Assembly (NCBI GenBank): GCA_917880885.1
Contig: OU862928.1
Location: 10,435,721-10,499,720 of the forward strand
Source: Limnephilus marmoratus
Taxonomy: Eukaryota; Arthropoda; Insecta; Trichoptera; Limnephilidae
Length of the DNA: 64,000 nucleotides
Reading direction: 5' to 3'
Part shown: piece after piece, positions 54,241 to 64,000 of the stretch
Layout of the letters: each line of letters opens with the position of its first letter
Position numbering within the stretch: the first letter of the stretch is position 1
Notes under the pieces: model-generated
Databases searched by the model: none
The model's input: the letters and a program-made list of their open reading frames with translations, nothing else
What the model was told of the DNA's origin: nothing
Translations under genes and position numbers: made by a program

Positions 54241-55531
54241 AGTTTAGCAGTGCAAAATTTCATTATGCCGGAGCTCACTATTGTAGTTGTATTGTATTTC
54301 ATTTTGCAAGTGTAAGTACTAAGTAGGTACTTTGTTGTAATATTTCACCAAAACGACGCCATTATGCTGTTGAGCATAAAATAATTTTCACTACAAATAA
54401 ATTCATTCAATATCATGTTTTGATTTTTAAATGAAAAAAGTCCCCGCAAGTAAGTACCTACCTAGAACACGCGTAATGTATATATATATACAATGTTCAA
54501 ATAGAACACACTTAAAAATAAAAAAAATAATTAATAAAAAAAATTGACAATTCTTTAAATTTTTCTAGTAAATTTTCAGTTCTATAAAGTTCCGTTCGAG
54601 TTCTGTAATTATTTCAGTTTTGTGATGTAACTGGTCTGTAATGATAAAACAATAGAATTTGAGTAGAACCATCACAGAACGTGAAAATTAACTTTAAAAA
54701 AGTTCAATTATTCTGTATCATCGAAACAACCTTACCTTAGTATTTATTGCATTAAAACCTAATTCGTTGTGTAGGTACCCATTCAGGTAGGTACCTGCGC
54801 ATTTCCTTAGATTCCGGCAATCTTAGCTTTTTTCATTATATTTGCAATACTACCGAAATAAGTAGGTACCTACCCCGAATGAAAAACGTGTTAATTTGAC
54901 TGGCCAGCAAATATTTAAACTTCCGATGGAATCTGTGAGCGCGTATTTTGATGATTTTTTTTCGGAAAATTTCGAGTTTTGTCAGCATCTCCTGACGTAT
55001 TTTATATGAGAATCATATGTTTTATTGGTGTTAAAAGTTGCGGAATCTATCCGGCTATCGTATTTTCAAAAAACATCTAGCCCGGAATCGGTTTTTCGGC
55101 GGTAATGTCGTTTTCCGAAAAACAACTACCGAAACCGCCGAGAGTTCCGTTTTGTTAGGCTAAAAATTTGACATCTGAGATCCTGACCTATGTCAATAGT
55201 CCTATATAGCATTTTCCTTTGTGAAATTAGCGGGTTTTTTCGTCATTTTTTTTTTTCAAACGCCGTCTGTCGGCGGGAAATATGACCGAGCCGAATCGAG
55301 TGATTCGAGTAGAGCTTCTAGTTTTCGCCGCCGATTCGTATCGGAGAATAAATCCCTGTATATATTTCATTTTGTCGAAAAAAATTGACTTACAGTTTTC
55401 ATTCGGAATTTGCTTCAACCGAAAGTGAACCTTGAGGTGGGTGAAACGCAAAGGGCGTACTGGTCGTTTTTGCGTCGACGAAAAAGTGAGCTTTTCCCGA
55501 CCTACCCCAAAACCAAGCATTAATATATATA
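54241..55531 (+). repeat. U spacer
   Basis: Standard order; palindrome about 54540-54735. Confidence 0.88.
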
Positions 55532-55645
55532 CTAGGTTTTGCCCGTTGCAGAAGCAACTGACGGGTTTAAACACTATGCGATTTGACGTGTGAACGTGGA
55601 TGAAGCGAGGAAGAGTGTGTGTTAAATTAAATATATGAAGAAACC
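55532..55645 (-). repeat. H junction module
   Basis: CTAG at 55532-55535. Confidence 0.76.
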
Positions 55646-56450
55646 TGAGGTTACAGTGACCTTGCAACGCATGCCGGGTACCCGTTGTATATAATGTTAT
55701 GTAGTGCAGCGCTTGCATTAAAATGTAATTTCCCAGGAATTGGAATGGAACCATTACAGTTAAGTTGATCCCGAGGTTACAGTGACCTTGCAACGCATGC
55801 CGAGTAACCGTTGTATATCATGTTATGTAGTGCAGCGCTTGCATTAAAATGTAATTTCCCAGGAATTGGAATGGAACCATTACAGTTAAGTTGATCCCGA
55901 GGTTACAGTGACCTTGCAACGCATGCCGAGTAACCGTTGTATATCATGTTATATATTGCAGGCGCTTGCTTTAAAATATTATTTCCCGGGAATCGGGATG
56001 AAACCATTACAGTAAAGTTGACCCCTAGGTTAAAGTCGCCTTGCAACGCATACCGGGTACCCGTTGTATATAATTTTATATAGTGCAGGTGCTTGCATTA
56101 TAATGTAGTTTCCCGGTACTTGGGATGGAACCATTATAATTAAGTTGACCCCGAGGTTACAGTGACCTTGCAACGCATGCCGGGTACCCGTTGTATATAC
56201 TGTTATATAGTGCAGGCGCTTGCATTATAATGTAGTTTCCCAGGACTTCGGATGGAAACATTACAGTTTTATTGACCCCGAGGTTAAAGCGGCCTTGCAA
56301 CGCATGCCGGGTACCCGTTGTATATAATTTTATAAAGTGCATAATTTTATAATGTTGTTTCCCGGGACTTGGTAGGGAACCATTACGGTTTAGTTGACCC
56401 CGAAGTTAAAGTGGCCTCGCAACGCATGCCGGGTACCCGCTGTATATAAT
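55646..56450. repeat. M minisatellite array, short monomers
   Basis: About seven monomers. One 125-bp monomer with GTTGATCCCGAGG and TGCCGAGTAACCGTTG is duplicated in tandem (about 55766-56010). Confidence 0.92.
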
Positions 56451-57788
56451 TAATTTATTTACGCACAAATAGTCCATTAACAATAACAATCGGTTGCACG
56501 GTTTAGCAGTGCAAAATTTCATTATGCCGGAGCTCACTATTGTACTTGTATTGTATTTCATTTTGCAAGTGTAAGTACTAAGTAGGTACTTTGTTGTAAT
56601 ATTTCACCAAAACGACGCCATTATGCTGTTGAGCATAAAATAATTTTCACTATAAATAAATTCATTCAATATCATGTTTTGATTTTTAAATGAAAAAAGT
56701 CCCTGGAAGTAAGTACCTACCTAGAACACGCGTAATTATTTTTTTTATTTAACAATGTCCAAATAGAACACACTTATAAAAAAAAATATAATTAATAAAA
56801 AAAAAATGTCAATTCTTATAATTTTTCTAGTAAATTTTCAGTTCTAGAAAGTTCCGTTCGAGTTCTGTAATTATTTCAGTTTTGTGATGTAACTGGCCTA
56901 TATTGAGAAAAAACAGAATTTCAGTAGAAGCAACTCAGAACGTGAAAATTAACTTAAAAAAAGTTGAATTATTCAGTATCATCGAAACAACCTTACCTTA
57001 GTATTTATTGTATTAAAACCTAATTCGTTGTGTAGGTACCCATTCAGGTAGGTACCTGCGCGTTTCCTTAGATTCCGGCAATATTTGCTTTTTTCATCAT
57101 ATTTGCAATACTACCGAAATAAGTAGGTACCTACCCCGAATGAAGAGCGTGTTAATTTGAACTGGCCACCAATATTTAAACTTCCGATGGAATCTTTGAG
57201 CGCGTATTTCGATGATTTTTTTTCGGAAAATTTCGAGTTTTGTCAGCATCTCCTGACGTATTTTATATGAGAATCGTATGTTTTATTGTTATCAAAAGTT
57301 GCGGAATCCTTCCGGCTATCGTATTTTTTAAAAACATCTAGCCCGGAATCGGTTTTTCGGCGGCAATGGCGTTTTCCGAAAAACAACGACCCAAACCGCC
57401 GAGAGTTCCGTTTTGTTAGGCTAAAACTTTGACATTTGAGATCCTGACCTATGTCAATAGTCCTAGCATTTTCCTTTGAGGAAAATGCTAAGTCTTTTTT
57501 TGTCATTTTTTTTTTGAAACGCTATCTGTCGGCGGGAAATACAACCGAGCCGAATCGAGTGATTCGAGTAGAGCTTCTAGTTTTCGCCGCCGATTCGTAT
57601 CGGAGAATAAATCCCCGTATATATTTCATTTTGTCGAAAAAAAAGTGCTTACAGTTTTCATTCGGAATTTGCTTCAACCGAAAGTGAACCTTGAGGTGGG
57701 TGAAACGCAAAGGGCGTACTGGTCGTTTTTGCGTCGACGAAAAAGTGAGCTTTTCCCGACCTACCCCAAAACCAAGCATTAATATATA
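56451..57788 (+). repeat. U spacer
   Basis: The TA tract is replaced by TAATTATTTTTTTTATTTAA. The block near 57460-57495 has a small inverted duplication (GCATTTTCCTTTGAGGAAAATGC). Confidence 0.86.
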
Positions 57789-57900
57789 CTAGGTTTTGCC
57801 CGTTGCAGAAGCAACTAACGGGTTAAAAATTATGCGATTTGCGTGTGAACGTGGATGAAGCGAGGAGGAGTGTGTGTTAAATTAAATATATGAAGAAACC
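57789..57900 (-). repeat. H junction module
   Basis: CTAG at 57789-57792. Confidence 0.76.
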
Positions 57901-59775
57901 TGAGGTTACAGTGACCTTGCAACGCATGCCGGGTACCCGTTGTATATAATGTTATATAGTGCAGCGCTTGCATTAAAATGTAATTTCCCAGGAATTGGAA
58001 TGGAACCATTACAGTTAAGTTGACCCCGAGGTTACAGTGATGTTGCAACGCATGCCGGGTACCCTTTGTATATAATGTTATAATATAAAGCAGGCGTTTG
58101 CAAGGCGCTTGCATTATAATGTAGTTTCCCAGAACTTGGAATGGAACCATTAAAGTTAAGTTGACTTCGAGGTTACAGTGATCTTGCAACGCATGCCGGG
58201 TACCCTTTGTATATAATGTTATAATATAAAGCAGGCGTTTGCAAGGCGCTTGCATTATAATGTAGTTTCCCGGAACTTGGAATGGAACCATTACAGTTAA
58301 GTTGACTTAGAGGTTACAGTGATCTTGCAACGCATGCAAGGTACCCTTTGTATATAATGTTATAATATAAAGCAGGCGTTTGCAAGGCGCTTGCATTATA
58401 ATGTAGTTTCCCGGAACTTGGAATGGAACCATTAAAGTTAAGTTGACTTCGAGGTTACAGTGATCTTGCAACGCATGCCGGGTACCCTTTGTATATAATG
58501 TTATAATATAAAGCAGGCGTTTGCAAGGCGCTTGCATTATCATGAATTTTCCCGGAACTTGGAATGGAACCATTATTGTTAAGTTGACTTCGAGGTTACA
58601 GTGATCTTGCAACGCATGCCGGGTACCCTTTGTATATAATGTTATAATATAAAGCAGGCGTTTGCAAGGCGCTTGCATTATAATGTAGTTTCCCGGAACT
58701 TGGAATGGAACCATTACAGTTAAATTGACCCCGAGATTACAGTGATGTTGCAACGCATGCCGGGTATCCGTTGTATATGATGCTATAATACAGTGCATGC
58801 ATTTGCAAGGCGCTTCAATTATAATGTAGTTTCCCGGAACTTGGAATGGAACCGTTACAGGTAAGTTGACCCCGAGGTTACAGTGATGTTGCAACGCATG
58901 CCGGGTACCAGTTGTATATAATGTTATAATATAAAGCAGGCGTTTGCAAGGCGCTTGCATTATAATGTAGTTTCCCAGAACTTGGAATGGAACCATTAAA
59001 GTTAAGTTGACTTCGAGGTTACAGTGATCTTGCAACGCATGCCGGGTACCCTTTGTATATAATGTTATAATATAAAGCAGGCGTTTGCAAGGCGCTTGCA
59101 TTATAATGTAGTTTCCCGGAACTTGGAATGGAACCATTACAGTTAAGTTGACTTAGAGGTTACAGTGATCTTGCAACGCATGCAAGGTACCCTTTGTATA
59201 TAATGTTATAATATAAAGCAGGCGTTTGCAAGGCGCTTGCATTATAATGTAGTTTCCCGGAACTTGGAATGGAACCATTAAAGTTAAGTTGACTTCGAGG
59301 TTACAGTGATCTTGCAACGCATGCCGGGTACCCTTTGTATATAATGTTATAATATAAAGCAGGCGTTTGCAAGGCGCTTGCATTATCATGAATTTTCCCG
59401 GAACTTGGAATGGAACCATTATTGTTAAGTTGACTTCGAGGTTACAGTGATCTTGCAACGCATGCCGGGTACCCTTTGTATATAATGTTATAATATAAAG
59501 CAGGCGTTTGCAAGGCGCTTGCATTATAATGTAGTTTCCCGGAACTTGGAATGGAACCATTACAGTTAAATTGACCCCGAGATTACAGTGATGTTGCAAC
59601 GCATGCCGGGTATCCGTTGTATATGATGCTATAATACAGTGCATGCATTTGCAAGGCGCTTCAATTATAATGTAGTTTCCCGGAACTTGGAATGGAACCG
59701 TTACAGGTAAGTTGACCCCGAGGTTACAGTGATGTTGCAACGCATGCCGGGTACCAGTTGTATATAATGTTATGT
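57901..59775. repeat. M array, 141-bp monomers in an 846-bp higher-order repeat
   Basis: One short monomer is followed by about 12 long monomers. Marker variants recur at exactly 846 bp (6 x 141): GCATGCAAGGTACCC at 58334 and 59180, CATTATCATGAATTTTCC at 58535 and 59381, and GTAGTTTCCCAGAACTTGG at 58121 and 58967. Two nearly identical hexamers therefore stand in tandem. Minus-strand frames are interrupted twice, by the same duplicated stop mutation (near 58300 and 59146). Confidence 0.95.
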
Positions 59776-60085
59776 AGAAATTCAAACCCCCAAACTTAAC
59801 CTTTTTTGGATAACCAACACCTCTGCCATAGGTCACCTCAAGTGGTTCGCTACGTTTGGTGATTTAGTAGGGGTGCCCGGGTTCATGGGGTGAGGTCTGT
59901 CTAGGTCTTGGAGGCGGATGCCCAGGACACACTGAACCCCAGATTCCTACCCACTCCTTAAACCCTTTTCCTTCCCAGAACTCTCATCTCCTTCCTTTCC
60001 TAAAAAAAATCCTCCACACAGCATCCCCAAAGATGACATAGGACCTGAGTGAAATTATTTTCCCCACGGCCTCACGTAAAAAAAA
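59776..60085 (+). repeat. S2 element, 3' end deleted
   Basis: AACCTTTTTTGGATAACCAA to CCCCACGGCCTCACGT plus A run; the usual CTGTGTGGAGCTC is missing. Confidence 0.64.
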
Positions 60086-60455
60086 AATAATTAAATGCAT
60101 ATAAATTCACCTTTTCCAAAAAGCCAGAAATAATTGAAAAAAAAACATGTTCTTAATATATTTTCCCTTGCTTAGTTCTGCACTCCTGGTATTTATCCTT
60201 TTAAAATTTTGGTTTATTCGAGTAAAAAAAAGAACAGAAAAAAATATTCTTTCAAAGCGTACTCTACTCCCTCCCCCCCCCCCCCCCCTTCCTCCATCAC
60301 GCAAAACCCCCTCCCGGGTTCCCCTCCCCCTTCCCAGTTTACCCTCCCCCCACCCTGGTTTTCCTCCCCCCCTCCCTGGTTTTCCTTCCCCCCTCCCGCG
60401 CGTCATTAATTCCTTCCCGGTACATTTAGTTTTCAAACAGCTCGCGTGCCGCCTA
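60086..60455. repeat. AT-rich block and C-rich tract
   Basis: Longest version of the block: C-rich from about 60268 to 60400, then CATTAATTCCTTCCCGGTAC. Opposing frames are Pro-rich and Gly-rich low complexity. Confidence 0.72.
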
Positions 60456-61130
60456 TTGATATATTTTTACGGAAATTTCGTAATGCCAAAGCTCACCAGC
60501 CAAAAAACAAACATAACAAAAAAAGAATTATTCAATTTGGTGTAGTCTTTCGGAAGTTATACGCGTACATACATTTCGACGATTCATTTTTATGCAAATT
60601 TGATAATGCCAGAGCTCACCAGTAGTTTTATACAAAATTTTGTCTTAACAGTGTCGAAGACAACAAAAAAAGAATTATTCAATTTGGTGCAGTCTTTCGG
60701 AAGTTATGCGCGTACATTCATTTCCGCGATTCATTTGTATGCAAATTTCATGATGCCAGAGCTCACCAGTAATTTTATACAAACTTTGTCCCAACAATAA
60801 GAAACGCAACAAAAAAAGAATTATTCAATTACGTGCAGTCATTCTGAAGTTATGAGCGTACTTACATTTCGGCGAATCATTTTTAAACAAATTTCGTTAT
60901 GCCAGAGCTCACCAGTAATTTTATTCAGATCTTGCCCTAATAATAACAATTACAACAAAGAAAGAATGATTCAATTTGGTGCATTCGCTCGGAAGCTATG
61001 CGCATATATAGATTTCGGCGATTCATTTTAAACAAATTTTATAATTCCAGACCTTGCCCGAACAAAAACGAAACCAACTCAAAAAGAATTTTTCAATTTG
61101 GTCCAGTCGTTCGTGAGCTATAATTTATAG
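60456..61130 (+). repeat. T147 tandem array, about 4.5 units
   Basis: GCCAGAGCTCACCAG at 60608, 60755 and 60901, a 146-147 bp period; outer units are more diverged. Confidence 0.9.
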
Positions 61131-61740
61131 ACGATACCCGTGGATAATTTATCCGTTTATGTAATTTTCAGGGTACCTACCTAGTTCATCAAAATATTCT
61201 AAAACAATATTTTATTAAAATGGCAAGACAACCGTTAAACTTTGTCGTAACCACCTCAAGCAAAGCCTGAAAATCGAACACCTGCTTCGGTTTTAGAACA
61301 TTTCCCATACAAATAACGTCAGCTATCGGTGTCCTGGCCCGGCTAAAAACTTCAGGTGGTTTTGCATATCGATCCATGTTCAGTATTGCAAGGTTTGAGA
61401 AAATTAAATAAATATATCAAATATCTACCGATTTTACAGGCTGAAAACAATGTGCATTTTCGATGTTATTGGATTTTTCGCAAATGTCAAATATAATTTC
61501 AAAGTTTGACGCGATATTGCGAAACATTTTGAATGGGAAGCTACACATGTTTATATATTTAAAGTTTCTAAAACTTGTATATTTTATGATTATTTGAAAA
61601 TATCTCTTGCAAAATGTTTTTTTTCGCGACAATCTACGACCTCGCAAAGGGCCTTTAAAATGTCAATTTTTCCAAGCTCTTTTCGGGAAAGCCGTTTAAT
61701 TGATTCGAATAAATTTCTCCTAAATACCTGTATAAAGGAA
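61131..61740. other. Degenerate spacer fragments
   Basis: 61215-61400 (ACCGTTAAACTTTGTCGTAA; GAAAATCGAACACCTGC) is shared with 27.75-27.90 kb. 61440-61740 resembles the 8.2-8.45 kb diverged spacer (GCAAAGGGCCTTTAAAATGT). Confidence 0.55.
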
Positions 61741-62059
61741 AATTTGTGTGGAAATTAACGGGTTTTTTTGTCATTTTTTTTTTTCAAACGCCATCTGTCG
61801 GCGGGAAATACAACCGAGCCGAATCGAGTGATTCGAGTAGAGCTTCTAGTTTTCGCCGCCGATTCGTATCGGAGAATAAATCCCTGTATATATTTCATTT
61901 TGTCGAAAAAAATTGACTTACAGTTTTCATTCGGAATTTGCTTCAACCGAAAGTGAACCTTGAGGTGGGTGAAACGCAAAGGGCGTACTGGTCGTTTTTG
62001 CGTCGACAAAAAAGTGAGCTTTTCCCGACCTACCCCAAAACCAAGCATTAATATATATA
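61741..62059 (+). repeat. U spacer, right-hand 320 bp only
   Basis: From the CTGTCGGCGGGAAATACAAC block to the CTAG approach, nearly identical to 55270-55531. Confidence 0.85.
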
Positions 62060-62175
62060 CTAGGTTTTGCCCGTTGCAGAAGCAACTGATGGGTTAAAAC
62101 ATTATGCGATTTGACGTGTGAACGTGGATGAAGCTAGGAGGAGTGTGTGTTAAATTAAATATATGAAGAAACCTT
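62060..62175 (-). repeat. H junction module
   Basis: CTAG at 62060-62063; the last H in the window. Confidence 0.76.
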
Positions 62176-62915
62176 AGTTCACAGTGACCTTGCAACGCAT
62201 GCCGGGTACCCGTTGTATATAATGTTATGTAGTGCAGCGCTTGCATTAAAATGTAATTTGCCAGGAATTGGAATGGAACCATTACAGTTAAGTTGACCCC
62301 GAGGTTACAGTGATTTTGCAACGCATGCCGGGTACCCTTTGTATATAATGTTATAATGTAAAGCAGGCGTTTGCAAGGCGCTTGTATTATAATGTAGTTT
62401 TCAGGAACTTGGAATGGAACCATTACAGTTAAGTTGACCCCGAGGTTACAGTGATCTTGCAACGCATGCCGGGTACCCGTTGTATATAATGTTATAATAT
62501 ATTGCAGGCGTTTGCAAGGCGCTTGCATTATAATGTAGTTTCCCGGAACTTGGAATGGAACCATTACAGTTAAGTTGACCCCGAGATTACAGTGATGTTG
62601 CAACGCATGCCGGGTACCCTTTGTATATAATGTTATAATATAAAGCAGGCGTTTGCAAGGCGCTTGCATAATAATGTAGTTTCCCGGAACTTGGAATGGA
62701 ACCATTACAGTTAAGTTGACCCCGAGATTACAGTGATGTTGCAACGCATGCCGGGTACCCGTTGTATGTAATGTTATAATACAGTGCATGCGTTTGCAAG
62801 GCGCTTGAATTATAATGTAGTTTCCCGGAACTTGGAATGGAACCATTACAGTTAAGTTGACCCCGAGGTTACAGTGTTGTTGCAACGCATGCCGGGTACC
62901 CGTTGTATATAATGT
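62176..62915. repeat. M minisatellite array, 141-bp monomers
   Basis: One short monomer then about four to five long ones (CAACGCATGC at 62460, 62601 and onward every 141 bp). The minus strand is open from 62930 to 62094 (278 codons). Confidence 0.93.
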
Positions 62916-63245
62916 TATGTAGAAATACAAATCCCCAAAGTTGACCTTTATTGGTTAACCAACACCTCTGCCATAGGTCACCCCAAGTGGTTCGCTACGT
63001 TTGGTGATTTAGTAGGGGTGCCCGGGTTCATGGGGTGAGGTCTGTCTAGGTCTTGGAGGCGGATGCCCAGGACACACTGAACCCCAGATTCCTACCCACC
63101 CCTTAAACCCTTTTGCTTCCCAGAACTCTCATCTCCTTCCTTTCCCAAAAAAAATCCTCCACACAGCATCCCCAAAGATGACATAGGACCTGAGGGAAAT
63201 TATTTTCCCCACGGCGTCCTGTGTGGAGCTCATGTAAAAAAAAAA
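62916..63245 (+). repeat. S2 element
   Basis: CCTTTATTGGTTAACCAACA to TGTGTGGAGCTCATGT plus a run of A. Confidence 0.66.
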
Positions 63246-63560
63246 AATTAAATGCATATAAATTCACCTTTCCCAAAAAGCCAGAAATAATTGAAAAAAA
63301 ACATGTTCTTAATATATTTTCCCTTGCTTAGTTCTGCACTCCTGGTATTTATACTTTTAAAATTTTGTTTTATTCGAGTAAAAAAAAGAACAGAAAAAAT
63401 ATTCTTTCATAGCGTACTCTACCCCCCCCCCCCCCTTCCTCCATCCCGCAAAACCCCCTCACGGGTTCCCCTCCGCCTTCCCAGGTTACCCTCCCCCCTC
63501 CGTGGTATTTTTCCCCCCCTCCCGCGCTCATTATTTCATTGCCGTTACATTTAGTTTTCA
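63246..63560. repeat. AT-rich block and C-rich tract
   Basis: Nearly identical to 26233-26560, including TTATTTCATTGCCGTTAC at the right. Confidence 0.72.
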
Positions 63561-64000
63561 AACAGCTCGCGTGCCACCTATTGAAATATTTTTATGCAAA
63601 TTTTGCAAAAATGCCAGAGCTCACCAGCCAATAAACAAACATAACAAAAAAAGAATTATTCAATTTGGTGCAGTCTTTCGGAAGTTATGCGCGTACATAC
63701 ATTTCGACGATTCATTTTTATGCAAATTTCATAATGCCAGAGCTCACCAGTAGTTTTATTTAAAACTTGTCCTTACAATAACGATAAAAACAAAAAAATA
63801 ATTACCCAATTAGGTGCAGTCGTTCCGAAGTTATGCGCGTACTTACATTTCATCGATTAATTTTTAAACATATTTCAAAATGCCAGAGCTCACCAGTAGT
63901 TGTATAGAAACTTTGTCCTAACAATAAGGAACGCAACAAAAAAAGAATTATTCAATTACGTGCAGTCGTTCTGAAGTTATGAGCGTCCTTACATTTCGGC
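63561..64000 (+). repeat. T147 tandem array, runs off the window
   Basis: GCCAGAGCTCACCAG at 63613, 63736 and 63882 (spacing 123 and 146). Confidence 0.88.

Noticed and set aside
60107..60545. Opposing Pro-rich and Gly-rich frames at the C-rich tract
   Set aside because: Low-complexity C run read in both directions; same tract recurs with different lengths.

Overview
This 64 kb window is eukaryotic, repeat-dominated DNA with no recognisable host gene. Insect-type Ty3/gypsy and non-LTR retroelement proteins, tRNA-derived SINEs and the very frequent palindromic motif GTAGGTACCTAC suggest an arthropod, probably an insect. I cannot name the species. The density of tandem and nested repeats fits pericentromeric or other heterochromatic sequence.

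Most of the window is built from one recurring composite unit, always in the same orientation. (i) Module H is a junction with AT-rich sequence, the tetranucleotide CTAG, a short bulged hairpin (CCCGTTGC / GCAAC..GGG) and a conserved flank of about 100 bp. It occurs 15 times: 3469, 5588, 9035, 20984, 24898, 28803, 40670, 42983, 46101, 48736, 50963, 53205, 55532, 57789 and 62060. (ii) Module M is a minisatellite with either 122-127 bp or 141 bp monomers. (iii) Either a 1.2-1.4 kb spacer U carrying a conserved palindrome of about 210 bp, or a SINE-like element S2 followed by a C-rich tract and a 147-bp tandem repeat (T147). From 40.7 to 62.1 kb these units stand head to tail at about 2.2-3.1 kb spacing, with one 4.3 kb step. 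On the minus strand H looks like a Helitron/Helentron 3' end (hairpin, 6 nt, CTAG, then T), so I infer amplified Helitron-like or satellite units. That part is inference.

Layout: 1-9 kb, M/H/U units with a probable solo LTR (1587-2341). 9094-17590, a complete and apparently young Ty3/gypsy LTR retrotransposon with intact gag and pol, an in-phase A AAA AAC frameshift site, a 4-bp target duplication and a 6-copy 89-bp repeat in its 3' non-coding region. 17.6-31 kb, 108-bp (T108) and 147-bp arrays, diverged U spacers, S2, SINEs and AT-rich 17-bp satellite. 31-40.6 kb, a less repetitive island with two LINE fragments (one with a 16-bp target duplication and poly(A)), a Harbinger-like MITE, a long perfect-arm palindrome, an 886-bp terminal-inverted-repeat element inserted in a SINE, and a 318-bp retroposed tail. 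40.7-64 kb, the tandem composite array, including a recent 2.24 kb duplication and an 846-bp (6 x 141) higher-order repeat.

The only convincing protein-coding genes are gag and pol of the LTR element. The long minus-strand frames across M arrays are most simply explained by stop-free monomers whose length is divisible by three.
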